From Zopfochytrium polystomum (taxonomy: Eukaryota > Chytridiomycota > Chytridiomycetes > Chytridiales > Chytridiaceae): 64,000 bases of DNA. Location of the stretch: positions 185,109-249,108 of the forward strand of contig JAIVFJ010000096.1 of NCBI GenBank assembly GCA_025765615.1, given 5' to 3'. Made by a program: the position numbers and the translations under genes. The notes under the pieces were generated by a model. It was not told the DNA's origin. It saw only the letters and a program-made list of their open reading frames with translations, and did not search any database. Of the stretch, positions 27,174-39,369 are shown in pieces. The stretch's first letter is position 1. Every line of letters begins with the position of its first letter.

Positions 27174-27321
27174 GGAGGGAGGAGGGGAAGCTTTGCTTAC
27201 CCAGGAAGAGGACGAGGTCGAACGGCTTGAGCGTGTAGTCGCCGATGGACAGGGCGTCGAGCGCGTTGGTAATGAATGCGGGCGCCCCGTGCGAGTCGCC
27301 CTTCTTGCTGCTGTTGAACAT
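25445..27321 (-). CDS. YiiX-like permuted papain fold fused to DM9 repeats
   Basis: Five exons in transcription order: 27321-27201, 26960-26885, 26819-26698, 26632-26420 and 26361-25445 (482 residues). All junctions agree in phase. The N-terminal half has the layout of permuted papain-like (YiiX/NlpC-type) amidases: LKPFDLVLFLG, then HNLWTHAGMLVD with the likely catalytic histidine, LYESIFSGEVLG, and DAVFCSELVAIIYQ with the likely catalytic cysteine. The C-terminal half (from about residue 320) matches the DM9 (DUF3421) pattern: YDIDNAPLYVCRVRIGDAVV, and later AVPGGVDDEGKVLYIARA and DHLVKEYEVL. DM9 proteins include carbohydrate-binding lectins, so an amidase or peptidase carried by a sugar-binding module is plausible. 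No signal peptide is seen. The family assignments are by motif only. Confidence 0.82.
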
Positions 27322-27505
27322 GGGCCTGTGTGTGAGGTGGGTGTGTGGTGGCCTTGGCGATGAATTGATTGGTGGGAGGCCGAGATGCTTCTTCGCTTTT
27401 GTCTCCTTTTTCTGTCGGTCGGGGGCAAAACGACAGGCGGCGAAGCATGCCTTTATTTATTCGTTTGTGGGTGGTCCTTGTGGCGGCATCTCTGTGCCTC
27501 ACAAA

Positions 27506-27559
<54 letters not shown>

Positions 27560-28425
27560 CTCTCTCCCTCTCTCTCTCTTCGCCTTTCCCAAAACCTCCG
27601 TAACCGCCAGACGGAGGGAGAGACCGTCGAACAGTCGCTCGCACAGGAATGAAAGATAGGGCCTCCGCTCATCATCATCCGACCAAATGTGGCGGCATCC
27701 GCTCTTCTCCATTCTTCGCGTTCTCCCGTTTCCAAACTTCCGATTCCTCCACTGTCCAATAATTCATCGAAAGACATGCGTAGTCTGAATCCTCGGGGCG
27801 TGGATTCGCTTCTCTTTAAACTAAAGTTCCTCTTGAAGGAAGAAAGAACAACAGAGCGGACAATCGCCGTGGCGATCAGCTTCGTGCCTTGCCGTCCGTC
27901 CCAACAACAAGCTCCAATTGTCAGAAGCATTGCTTTTTCAGTGTAAGCGATCACGAGAACGTTTGGAACGGCTTCCTTGCATATCCAATGCCCGGAAGAA
28001 TGCAAATGCCGGAAGCCATTCTGTCCCTTTCGAGACAATTCTGCTATTTTATTAAGGAGACCCCCCCGAAAATACGAGGACAATCCATCCTCGTGGACTA
28101 CGGACAATCACGGCAGAGGGCGATCGGGTCGAGACAGTAGAATAAAAAACAAAAAGAACCTTCGACGATCGACCGACGTAGCCAAAGATGATCATCGCTT
28201 GCCCGTATACTACACTATGGCGTTGAAAGTGAGTTCAGGTATCACTTCCACAGCGTTGAATCTCTGCAGAGGTGTAGCGTTGTTATTGAGCAGTCTTCGT
28301 TATTGTTCCACGGTCAAGGTATTTTCACGAGACTCTCACGGGATATTCTGGTTCATTGAAGTCATGGAAACGTTGAACCACAAGGACATTAAAACGGTGG
28401 GGAGAAGGAGAGAGAGAGACCGAGG

Positions 28426-28508
<83 letters not shown>

Positions 28509-29141
28509 GGACGAGTCGCGAAGACTTCGCCACGCACTCATCCCATCGCGACCATTGCTTCGAAACCAGCCCCCCCACTTGTCTCTCATCTATCATTCCG
28601 TTTTTTGTGTTTTTTCAATAATTTTTTCGATCTTTGCGTTTTATGCCCCTCTTCAAAGCGCTCTCTGTGGGGCAATCGCTGGGTTTCTAGTTTGGATCAG
28701 CAACAGAAAAACGCGAAACACGAGGGTGTCGCGGGACAGACTGACACGCGAATATATATATATATATATATTTTTTTTTCGTTTTGCTACTTTTCTTATT
28801 CCACTCGTTTCTTTCTTTCGTATGAACAGGCACACACACACACACCCACACACAAACACGCGCTCTCTCTCTGGCCTTCTTGTTTTGCTCTTTTCTCTCT
28901 CTCTCTCTCGCTCTATCTCTCTCCCTGCACATCCTCCCAAACGATAAAAGCAGCAGCTCCTGCACACCAAACTGCCCCTCCCCAGAACATACCCCCGCTA
29001 CTTCCCCACCCCTCGTCCCTTCAACCGCCTCCCCTTGTTCGCGCTTCTTCCACCCGGTGTACCCTTGCACTCTCATACCCAAAAAACCTCCCCTCAAACC
29101 CGAGTTGTGTAACGCGTGTTGCTTGCTGCGCGCCGCAAGTC
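27322..29141. other. intergenic between divergent genes, with three microsatellites
   Basis: Shared upstream region of the papain-like/DM9 gene (-) and the kinase gene (+). It contains a (CT)n array at 27510-27586, a (GA)n array at about 28434-28506 and a (TA)n run at 28751-28771. A tandem CAGG array (27133-27172) lies just inside intron 1 of the minus-strand gene. Short open frames at 27499-28107 are not recognised. Confidence 0.5.
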
Positions 29142-29941
29142 ATGGAGCCCGCCGCTTGCCGGTTCTCCCAACCTTCTCCCGTGCTAATGCGGCCGCCGCC
29201 GTCGCTCTCACACCAGCATCCTTTGGTGGCGGAGAGCGTCCATTATGCTTCGCCTCCGTCGGCGTCATCCGTGCAGTGCACTCCGCCCCCCTTCTCGTCG
29301 TCGTCGTTGTCGTGTTCCTCACGTCCTGTCCACGAGGTACAGCAGCCGTCTCTTTCACCGTCTCCTATCACGACGACGTCTTTGGGGGGCAGCACGTCGC
29401 TGCTAGAGACCACTGCCACCACCGCCACCAACAAAAGCACAACCCTCCTTGCCTTCCCGAAGGCCAAGCCTGGCGGCAAGCGCAACCAGTCCCTGCATCT
29501 TGTGCTCCGAAGTGCTGGCGGCGGCGGGCACGACGGCGACCGGGCGCACGGGCAAGGAGGTGAGCGAGCCTGCGTTTGCAAGCACTGATAGGAGGGGCGT
29601 GTGGGGGTGGGGCGGCGCAAGCTGGTGCAGCCTTGAGTCAGAAATGAGTCGTTTCGTGTTCCCCAAATTGAACCACCCCCACATCACGCAAACCAAACCC
29701 ACCCAAACCGGACCAAAACCAACCAAACCAAACCAAACCAAAAACTAATCAAAAAAACCTATAATATTTTTTGAAAAAAAAAACAAAAATTTTTTTAAAC
29801 AAAAACAGGAAAATGCCTTGGTGTCGCTGTTCCATTTCCTTCGCCGTCGAGGTCCGACACACCGGACGACAGGGACGCCAGCGTCGCTGATGAAGACAGT
29901 GAAGAGGGCCTTCGCCTCCTTCTCGAGGCAAGTAACCCAAG

Positions 29942-29974
<33 letters not shown>

Positions 29975-31325
29975 GGGCGAAGCGAGCGTGGGAACGCGCA
30001 AGACCGAGGTAACAACCACAACCGCCGCCTCCTCCTCCTCCTCATTGTGGGCAGCGCCGCTCTCGGCGCCCCCTCTCTCGCCACCCTGCCCCCCCTTCGA
30101 CCCCTTCGGGGACCCTGCCTGGCGCGCCGTCCACGCGAACGCCCCTGTCGACGCGGCCCTCCCGCCACTTCCACGCGCAACGCTCCCCACAAATGCGCCG
30201 CCGACCCCGGCGCCGCTTGATGCTTCAAAGACGGCACCGGCCACGCCGCCGCCCCCTGGTCAGCCGATTCTGTCGATCCCGCCCGCCCAGCAGCCAAGCC
30301 TCCCATTGCACTACCAGCCACCCGCCGTGTTCTCGCTCCGCTACGCCATCGGGGACTGCCTCGGCTCTGGCGGGTTCGGTTTCGTGTGCGCCGCCGCTGT
30401 GCGAGGAAAGCCCGGTGTCGAGGTGGCCGTCAAGTTTATCTTGAAGGAGAAGGTTCCAGTCGGTACGTGGGCTCGGGACGAACAGTTGGGCATTGTGCCG
30501 ACCGAGATTTACTTTTTAAAGAGGGTAAGTGTGTTCGTCGAGCTCCGTCGATTCTCGTCCACCTCCTTTCGGTTTTCCGGCTGACTGACATGCGTTCCTT
30601 GCCCCTTTGTTTTTGGACAGCTTAACCATCCCAATATTATCAAGTTCATCGATTGTTTCGAGGACGCCTTGTACTTTTTATTGGTGACGGAGGTGCATGG
30701 CGGCTCCTGGTCTGGCCTGTGCCCCAAGCCTCCCGCCGAGATCGCGAGCGACCCGTCGGTCCCGTCTTCCTCCGCACAAGATCCCGCCTTTGCACGTCGC
30801 GCGTCGTGCGATCTCTTTGAGTGCATTGAGCTGCTGAAGAACTTCACAGAGCCCCAAGCGCAGTATGTTTTCCGCCAGCTGATTTCGGTTGTTGCGTACC
30901 TGGAATCCGTCGGCGTGCTCCACCGCGACATCAAGGACGAAAACGTCCTCATCAACGACAGCTTTGAGATCAAGCTCATCGACTTTGGCTCGGCCAGCTT
31001 TGTCACCCCGCACAAGCGGGGCGAGCGAATGTTTCTCGGCACGCTGCAATACGCGCCACCGGAGATCCTGGAAGGCCGCTGCCACCAGGGCGCGAAGTGT
31101 GAGGTCTGGAGCCTCGCGTGCTGCCTGTATATAATGCTCGTCGGAGAAGCGCCGTTCACGAGCCTGAACGAAGTGCGTTTGTCGCCGCCCCGGAGTCCGC
31201 GCGATCGCAGTATCGAGTTTTCCCCGCAGTGCGAAAACCTGCTCGCGTGGATGTTTGAGAAGGATCCCGCACGCAGACCGTCCATCTCACAAGTTTTGTT
31301 CCACCCGTGGCTCTCTGGGCTGTGA
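29142..31325 (+). CDS. Ser/Thr protein kinase, PAS-kinase-like catalytic domain
   Basis: Three exons: 29142-29559, 29809-30524 and 30621-31325 (612 residues). The kinase domain starts near residue 315: LGSGGFGFV glycine loop (about 325-331), VAVKFILKEK lysine, HRDIKDENVL catalytic loop (about 479), IDFGSASFV, then FLGTLQYAPPEIL. KEKVPVGTWARDEQLGIVPTEI, DLFECIE and the DFGSA form of DFG are characteristic of PAS kinases (PASK/Psk), which couple nutrient state to sugar and glycogen metabolism. The roughly 315-residue N-terminus is Pro/Ser/Thr-rich with an Asp-Gly repeat and shows no recognisable PAS domain. A loop of about 30 residues (SWSGLCPKPPAE and on) is inserted in the hinge region before DLFECIE. 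The activation loop is short. Confidence 0.83.
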
Positions 31326-32637
31326 CCTGGGCAGCGACAATCACCCCACCACGCCCGTTCCTTGCCCATTCTTAGCTCACCTCTCGCGCACCAACTCTAA
31401 CACTTGCTTTCTCTCTTATTCCTTCTTGGTCAGAAGCTGGTTGAGGCCCAGCTCCTTTGCCCTCTTCACATTCAAAAGTCCCCACACTTTTCGCGCCTCC
31501 ACCCACAGGGTGGAAAAAACCGCGAAAAGTGTGGAGATCCAGGCACCGTCTCAGCCCGCGACCACCCCTTCTTAATTTAAATTTAACCTAATTAAATTAA
31601 CAACCGAAAGAAAGAAAAAAAAAGAACTCCCTCTACTTCCCTCACCCTGCTCCTCTCTCCCCCTCCTGCTCTTTTCCTCCTCCCCACGAACAACAGATTC
31701 CTCCCCCGCCCCCCATCGCCACTCCGACCGCAAATTGAACTCTCCTCCTTTTTCTTTCTCCCTAAATTCACGCCCTTCCGGCTTTCTTTATTATTTCCCC
31801 ACTTCTCTTTCCCTCCCTTGCTTGCCTTTTCATCCAAAACGAGACAATCAGCACCCAGGTACACCTCAATTCCCGCCGCCCAAAACTTCCCGCTGCCCAA
31901 AACTTCCCGCTCGTTTTGCGTGGAGTTTCTTGTTTGAAATGTAACGCTGCCTTTTTTCCCCTCTCTTGTGTTACGTTGTCCCGATTTACTTTTATTTCTT
32001 TCTTTTTTTTGTTTTCTTTTGTGTTTGCGATTGTCGCGAGTTGGAGCGTTGGGGGCAGTGTGCGATCTTCCCCAGCCGCCTCCCGGCAATTCTCTTGTAT
32101 AATCTCCTTCCGCCCGCCCGCCCCTCCCCCGCCTTCCCCCCGCCCCCACCTCCTGTCTTGTTTATGTACCGTATTTTTTTTCTTCGCCGAGCCCCTCCCC
32201 TCGCGACCCTCGAGTGCTCGGTCTACTGCATTCCCCTTTGTTTTTTCACCCTCGCGTGCTCTCGTCCCGACTTTGGACCTTTCTTTCTTGTACTTTCTTT
32301 TTCGTCTTCATCTTTACCTTTTTCTTGCAGTTTGTTCCCCCCCCTTCCTTGTTATCTGCTCAATGTCCACCCCCACGTAACGTAATGTTGCATCTTTCCA
32401 GATTTCTTTCTACCCAACTCGCCCCCTCCCCCTCCCCTCCTTCCAACAAAGCACCCAAACACGTCGCAGCTAATTAATAAAGTAACTGTAAAACGAAAAA
32501 AAAAAGGAAAAAAAAAATTAGAAAACTGCAGGGAAACGGGAAAAAAGGCGCAGAGAAGAGGGGAAAATCAACAAAGAGGGCTTGGAGACGCGCAGCATGG
32601 AAGAAATTAGGCAGGGGTGGGCGGGAGGGAGGGCCAT
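31326..32637. other. intergenic between convergent genes
   Basis: No gene is seen. It is C- and T-rich on the + strand, with an A-rich patch near 32495-32520. A nested inverted repeat at 31482-31534 is listed separately. Confidence 0.5.
31482..31534. repeat. perfect 14-bp inverted repeat with a nested 7-bp inverted repeat
   Basis: CCACACTTTTCGCG at 31482-31495 is the exact reverse complement of CGCGAAAAGTGTGG at 31521-31534. Inside, TCCACCC (31498-31504) pairs with GGGTGGA (31508-31514) around ACA. It lies about 160 bases after the kinase stop, so it could act as a 3'-end RNA hairpin or be the trace of a small foldback element. Its role is not known. Confidence 0.7.
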
Positions 32638-34613
32638 TTACGCATCCTTGGCAGGAGGAGCAGCACTGGCAGCCGGGCTGGCGCGGCCGTCGCCGCCCCG
32701 AGTGACCAGCCCGACCCCGGCACCGGCGGCGGCCGCCAGCCGGTCGCCGTACCACGGCCCCAGCAAGAACCCCACGAGCCCGCCGTGCAGAGGCGACAGC
32801 GGCGTCCACCCAACCTGCGCGCGCGCAAAGAGCGCCGCCGCCGAGCCGTCATCACCGTCATCACCGTCCTCACCACCATCGTCGTCGTCGTCGTCGTCGT
32901 CGTCGTGGTCGGCGCCCGGCGGCGGCGGCGGCATCCGCGCCACCAGCAGCGGCGTCTCGAGCGGCGGACGCGCCATCACGGGAACACGCACCCGAACCCG
33001 CGCGGCGCGGCCCCGCCGCAGCAGCAGCAGGAACAGCAGCCGCGAAAACAACAGCGACCGGACGCGCGCTAGGCCTCGCCGCAGTGGCAGCAGCAACAGC
33101 AAGCACCGCGTCAGCATCGGCAACGACTGCGGCGGCCGTTTCCGTCGCCGCCGCCGCCCGGCCTCCTCGTCGTCCCCCTCGCCACCGTCCACGTCCACGT
33201 CGCCGTCGTCGTCGTCGCCGTCGTCTAGCTCCGCCTTTCCCACGCGATTCCGTCTGCCGCCGCCGACGCCGTACCACGCCGGCAGCACAACCCCCCTCGC
33301 GACCCCCCACGCGGCCACGACCGTCGCGACGGCCCCCGCGGCCGCGCACCACGCCACAACCACCGCGTACGTCTTATCCGCGTCCCGGTCCGTCCCCGCC
33401 GGGGCGCTCCGCGCGGCGCACAGCGGCGACCCGCCGCCGCCGTACCACGGCCAGTAGCAGAACGCAAAGTAGTTCGTCCAGCTCAGCGCGACGCAGGCCA
33501 GCGCGGCCGCGGCGCCGGCGGGCTGGCACGGCCCGCAGAGGAAGGAGAGGGACAGCCCCGCGGCGCCCGTGGTCAGGAGGGAGAGGTTGTAGTAGAAGAG
33601 GAGGACGTAGTCGGTCGCGCCGCCCACCCAGAAGTAGCCGTGGAGGAGCATGGGGAGGGTTGTGGAGACGGAGAGGTAGGAGGCGGGGGAGAGGGAGATG
33701 AGGAGGAAGAGGAGGAGGGCGAAGACGTGGTGGAAGACTGGTGGGTGGTGGTTGGTTGTTTGTTGGTTGGTTGGTTGGTTGGGTGGGCGGGTGCGGGCGG
33801 TGAGGACAGGGGCGGCGCGCAAGAAAAAGACCGATTAAAAAAAAAAAAAAATAATAATGAAAACAACGAACTCTTACACATGGACCTGTACTGCGACCAC
33901 ATGGACGTTGCGTACAGCTCGACGATGTAGACGAGCGAGTGGGTCAGCAGGTAGAGGGAGAACTGGCGCACGGGCCAGGGAGGGAGGCGACGGCGGGTGG
34001 GGCGGCGGGGGAAGCACGAGGTTGATGACGACGACGGCGACGGCGACGGCGGCGAAGTGGATGGAGGAGGGGGCGGCAGGGGTGGTTGAGCATCGGTAGC
34101 GTAGGCGTCGGAGGCGGCGTCGGAGGGGTCCCAGGCGGGCACCCAGCGGCCGGCGCGCAGCTCGTAGAGCAGCACGATCGCGGCCTGCGCGATCCACAGG
34201 ACGTTGAGGCGGCTGGGTGCGAAAAAAAAAAAAAAAGAAAAAAAAAAAGAATTAGGTGCAAAGGGAAAAAAAAACAAAACAGAAAAAGAAAACGAAAGAA
34301 AAAATGGAAGAAAGGAGAAATAAATGAAAATGAAAAAAACAAAACAACAGCGTGAATTGCGGAAAACCCTGTCTATCTGTCTTTCTGCTCTGTCTGCCCC
34401 CCCTTTGGGGAGAGAGAGACAACAGACAGACAGGGAGACAGGCAAAGGGAAAGACAGAGACAGACAGAAAGACAGACCATGCAACCTCCTCCCCTCCTCG
34501 TCACGGCCTCACCTGTGCCATGGGTCCGGGAACATGCTGGCGCCCCGCTGCTCGAGGATGAAGCCGGGCAGCAGCCAGTCGAGGGCGCCGGCGGAGGCGG
34601 CGGCGGCGACCAT
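32638..34613 (-). CDS. multi-pass membrane protein, possibly TLC-like
   Basis: Three exons in transcription order: 34613-34513, 34212-33878 and 33737-32638 (511 residues), with consistent phases. Hydrophobic segments include LNVLWIAQAAIVLLYEL, FSLYLLTHSLVYIVELYA, HHVFALLLFLLISLSPASY, YVLLFYYNLSLL and AGAVATVVAAWGVARGVV. The SMFFHHVFALLL stretch created by the exon 2/3 join, followed by LLHGYFW, resembles the histidine-bearing helices of TLC (TRAM/LAG1/CLN8) proteins, but the match is by eye. Acidic runs (DDGDDDDGD and DDDDDDDDDGGEDG) and a basic RRRRRKR patch lie in the C-terminal third. If TLC-like, a lipid-related role in an internal membrane would be expected. The exon structure is better supported than the function. 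Confidence 0.6.
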
Positions 34614-36616
34614 GGTTTGCTGCCTGCGCGCTGGCTCGCTTGCTCGCTGCTCACTGCTCGCTGCTCGCTGCTGCTACGTGCGTCGCGCAACGGGCGTGTT
34701 CGTTCGTTACTACTTGCCTGGACGCTCGCGGCTTGTTGGCTGCGGGTTTGTGTTCGAATCGGATCTACTGCGGCCGATACGGGCTGGATTTTCTGTGTGT
34801 GTGTGCGTGTGTCTGTTCTTGGCAGTGCCTTTTTCTTTCTCACCCACCCACCCACCGTTGTGGGAGGGACACTGGGGGGCCAATGGGTTCGAGCGGGGCA
34901 GTGCGCTTCGGGCGAACCAGCAGCAGCGAGCGGAAGAAGGTCAATGGGGTCAGTTGTGTGATTGTTGAGGCTGAGATTAATAAGTGAATGTGATCGATCA
35001 CAAATAAGCGAATTCAATTGAATGTAATTTTTTTTTTTTGGCTTGGCAGATTTGGCCGAATCGACTCGACCCACCCATTTTTCATTAAATCGTCTTTGAA
35101 AGAGAGATATCCATGTGGGCTGTTGTCTCGCCTCGCGTGGGGGGAAGGCTCTGTCTCTGGGTCTGGCCGGGTTCTGCCTTTTTTGCGTCTGCGTTTGCTT
35201 GTCCCAGTATGGAAATTCGATTGGGGTCCGACCGCCGCCGAGGGGGCGTCGGGTGTTTGTTGTTTGTCTTTTTGAGTGGCATCTCGTTTTTGTTGACAAG
35301 GCGGTTAATAATACATCGAACAGGTTTGTTCATCCTGCCTTGTCAAAGCAGCAGAAACAAACAACAACGCGCGTCGTGAAGGTGAGAACAGGCCAATGGC
35401 ACAACGGCCTCATCAACCCCCAACCCCCACCCCCATCCTACAACCTCCCGTTCCCAATGATGAGGCATATCCTTGCACTACGAGATCGAGACGGATCGCG
35501 GACCTGCACTCACCCGCCCGTCCCCCGAGCCCACCCGGCCTCACTTCGTTCATCCACATCGTCGCCCCCTACACCCCCCACGAGGGCGGGGGCCGGTGGA
35601 GGGGGGGATGGGTTCATGGAAGATCCGTGCGGTTACCGCGTGTGGTTTTGGGTTGCGCGGTGGGAAGGAAGGGGCCATCGACGCCGTCTCTTTCAATGGC
35701 GGTCAAACTGTGGGTACATCCTGAGGGACCATTCTCCATTTTCTTGATCCAACTATCTCAGTCCAATCCAATCCGAAAGAAGAAACAAAGAACAGAAGAG
35801 AAAGGAAAAGGTGTCACCGGAGGGCTTTTCCAGTCGTCTAATTATCTAACCGGCCTTGCTTCTTGTCCTGTCGTCTTTCTCTCTCTCGTCTCTATGCAGT
35901 GCGGGATGATTCGCGACCCTGGATGGCGGCGAAACAACTGCCAAAAAGGCTAACTAGAAGCGGACCCCGCGTGGGCCTGGTCTGGGATCTCAAAGCAATC
36001 GGCGCGACGGAGAGCTGAGCGCCGCTGTCCGATTTCTGCGTTCCTGGTGAATGGACGCGACCACCGCGAAGTGCGTCAAATTTCCACAGACACGGAGATT
36101 TCTTCAATTCGAGGTCCCAAAGGAGGACAACGTCTCGCGTGGCTGTAATCGTGCCACATATTATGCCGCTTTACCCTTTCCCGGGGCTGCCCACCCTATT
36201 TCGCCAATTCATTTCGCTTCGGCAGCCTGCGACAGGTGGAATCGACGCTGGTACCGAACGAGCGAGAAGCTCGAATCCCAGCACTTTAACACTGAACGAA
36301 TAACTTCGTTGTCGTTTTGTCGTTTTTGACGTTCTGCACCTTTGTTCTTGGAGTTCTGCGTATTCAATGTCTCTGCAGAGACCCACGCTCTAATAAAAGC
36401 GCATACCACTCAGATACCGTTGCCGCCAAAAAATCGATGTAACCCTTCGTCACATGAATGGTGATTCCTTCTGTGCCCCACTTTGTGTGGCGCAGGCTTC
36501 TCAGGTGCGTTGCGCGGCATATTGCGATACGAATAATATGTTTCCTTCCCGCTCGTCCCCACCACAATACCCCCCGCCCGCGCACAACAAGGTCAACACC
36601 CAGAATTAGCCCTGCA
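34614..36616. other. intergenic, no confident gene
   Basis: Region between two minus-strand genes. Short + strand open frames (for example 35396-35953 and 36051-36329) are not recognised. A possible donor AAG|GTGAGA at 35381 hints at a transcribed + strand unit, but no coherent exon set was found. Confidence 0.4.
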
Positions 36617-37689
36617 TCAAGGAATGGAGACGGCCCCGCTGAGCCCGCAGTCTTCGATGGCGCTTACCGCACGCACGTTCGACAGCGACCATATGGAGGT
36701 CGAGCCTTCGTCTGCCATCATGAGCTCCCACTGGACCGCGCTGAGGTCTGCGCTTCCGTTCGCCCCGGCCACCGCATCCACGTCCACCACAAAGTCCCAC
36801 ACTGGAGCTTGGGAGGGGGTTCCGGCGGCGGCGGTAGGAGACGCAAGGGGAGAGTCGGTAACTGCTGTCGTCGCACTCGACCCTACGCGGATGGGACCAG
36901 TCGTCCGGCGCGTCTTGTTGCATCCAACCTGAACGTCAAACTGGAACCGTCCAAAGCCTCCCATCGCAAACGCCACGTACCGGAACCCGTTGCCGCCGCC
37001 GCCTCCAGGCGCCGCCGGCCACGTCGGCGCCGCCCCGCACCGCGAAAAGTTTTCGGGAATGTCGCGCACGTTCTCGAAAAAGTACGCCGTTCCGGCCAAA
37101 AAGCTCGGCAGGAACGTCAGCGCCGCGTCCCCGCGCGCGTCGGCCTCGCCCCACTTTGGCAGCATCTGCATCTCCCCGCCGCCGCCCGTAATGTATCCGA
37201 GCTCGTTCCTGTCGCTCACCGCAAAGCTGTCCAGCACGATCGTCCGGCATCGCGCGTTCGGCGTCGGCCCGCGCCAAGGACGTTGCCGTCGCCGTCGCCG
37301 TCGCCGTGGCAGTCGTCTTTCCCGTGACCGACGTCAACAGCCCCGAGTCCCCGCCCTTCTTCTGCAGCGCGAAAAACACAATCACTGCAATCGCCACCAG
37401 CGCCGCGACAAACCCGCCCGCGATGCCCACCGCCACCCACATCCGCCGGCCCCGCCCACCCTCCCCGCCGCCGACCTTGCCCATCTCGCCCGCCCCAGCC
37501 CCGCCCTTGCGATCTCCTGCCCCCGCTGCCGCTCCCCCTGCTCCCGCCGCCGCGCCGCCCCCCGCAGCGTCCACAGCCTCCCCGTGGTGATGGTGGTGGT
37601 GGTGGTGGTGGTGCTGCGCCGCCGCCGTCCCGCTCCCGGCAGACGCCCACCCGCCGACAGTTACCGGCACCGCGGGCGCGATGTACTCC

Positions 37690-37723
<34 letters not shown>

Positions 37724-38903
37724 TCTCCGCGGCCACCGGCACCGTCGCAAACGGCAACGGCGGCTTGGACGTGCTCCCCGTCCGCCACGGCACCCCCGCC
37801 GCCGCCGCCGCCCCGGCCCTGGTCGTCGACGTTGTCGTCGCCATCGACTTTGCGCTGCGCGTCGTCGTCGCGTACCCGATGCTCGGCGCGTCGAGGAGAG
37901 ACCGCCCGCCCTCGTGGTACCGGCCGCTGCCCGTGGTGGAAAGAAGCGCGGTCGTGCCGGCGTCGCTGCGCGCTATTGTGGCGGCGGCCGCGTTGCTGAA
38001 AGGTTAGGGGGGAGGGAGGGTGACGTGCCAGAAACGCAGAAGCAGAAGGAAGGGGCAGTGCATGGTAAGCAAAAACAGAGAAAAAGAAAAGAAAGAAAAA
38101 AAAAAGAAAAAGCAAGGGTCCTGGACATGACCCTTTACTCCTCTAACTCTGTACGCCACTTCACTGATGAAGGGGGCGAAACCCTCGAGGCGACCGAGTG
38201 TAAAATAAGAAAAAAAGGAAAAATGGTGCAAGAAAAACAGAACATACTTGATCCTTAAGTGCGCCTTCTCGCTCGCGTCCAGGTCCACAACCTCGAACCC
38301 CGTCGACACCATCCGGTACTTTGACGCCTGCAGCCGCGCCCACACCTCGGCGCCCCCCGCAGCAGCAGCAGCAGCAGCAGCAGCGGTCGACCCTCCCCCG
38401 ACGTGCGACACGGCCACCGCCGACAGCCACCCGCTTCCCGCCCCCGCCGCCCCGCCTCCCGTCGCCGCACCAACGCCGCCGCCGCCGACGCCGCCGCCGC
38501 CCGTACGTACCACCCCGGTCGCCTCGATCGACGCCCCGTCGTCGTAGTCGTCGTCGTCGTCCTCGTTCTCACCGTCGCAGGCGCCCACCTCGTACGCCGG
38601 CGGCGGCGCGACAATGGCCGCCGCCTCCGCCGCGCGGTGCCGGCCCGTTACAAACACCATCGGGGCGGCGACCTCGCCCGCGTCGCCCCTACCACCACCA
38701 CCACCACCACCACCCCCCGCCGGTGGTGGTGGCCCGGCGGCCACGGCCGGCACCGCGACGGCGGCGGCGGCAGCCCCGTGCATCCGCAGCAGCGCCATCC
38801 GCTGCTGTTCTTGCTGCTCGGACAGCATGCGGCGCGGCGGGGGGCGCGGGGGCGCCGCGGCCGCGGCCGCGTTGTCTGCGGCGCTGCCGCCCTTGCTGCT
38901 GGC

Positions 38904-38937
<34 letters not shown>

Positions 38938-38963
38938 CGTCCGTCGGTGGAGGTCGTCGACAT
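36617..38963 (-). CDS. single-pass membrane protein with carbohydrate-binding-like ectodomain
   Basis: Two exons: 38963-38248 and 37995-36617 (donor GTATGT). About 697 residues. An Ala/Gly/Pro-rich N-terminus with DDDDDYDD and a run of ten histidines precedes one strong membrane segment, MWVAVGIAGGFVAALVAIAV. After it comes a domain with CRTIVLDSFAVSDRNELGY and later RCGAAP, YVAFAMGGFGRFQFDV, WDFVVDVDAV and STSIWSLSNVRAVSA, resembling galactose-binding-like beta-sandwich proteins of fungal cell surfaces. This suggests a wall-facing sensor or anchor. The frame changes by one base between the membrane segment and CRTIVLDSF, inside a GCGACG repeat around 37230-37320. No clear intron explains it, so a miscalled base or a real break is likely. 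Assignment of the ectodomain is by pattern only. Confidence 0.65.
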
Positions 38964-39300
38964 GTTTTGGTTGTTGCGCCCTTTCTCGTGTTTTTTTTTA
39001 TATTTTTATATTATTATTTTTTTTTTTTTTGGCTGCTGGCTTTGCTTTTTTCGCTTATTTCGGGTGCATTGATTAGTTTTTAAATTGGGGGAGGCCACAG
39101 ACGGGAAGACAGCAAAGCAAGCGGGGGGCGCCGCGGGGTTCATTTTTTTTTGTTTTTTTCCTTTTCATGTTTTTGGTTGTTTTTTTGATTTTTTAATTTT
39201 TTTTTTTCGTGTGGGATTTGCGGCACCCACCCGTGGGACCCACACTGCTTTTTTGGCTGTCTCCGTCGCGTTCTGTCGCTCTCGGTTCTTGCGGGCACTG

Positions 39301-39369
<69 letters not shown>

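Noticed and set aside
27499..28107. Minus-strand frame of 202 codons
   Set aside because: Runs into the (CT)n array, has no recognisable domain and lies in the promoter region of two divergent genes.
32870..33701. Arg-rich plus-strand proteins opposite the membrane protein gene
   Set aside because: Antisense reading of GC-rich coding sequence; composition is Arg/Pro/Ser noise.
35396..35953. Plus-strand gene of 185 codons
   Set aside because: Composition is Pro/Arg-rich without a recognisable domain, and other frames of similar length overlap it.
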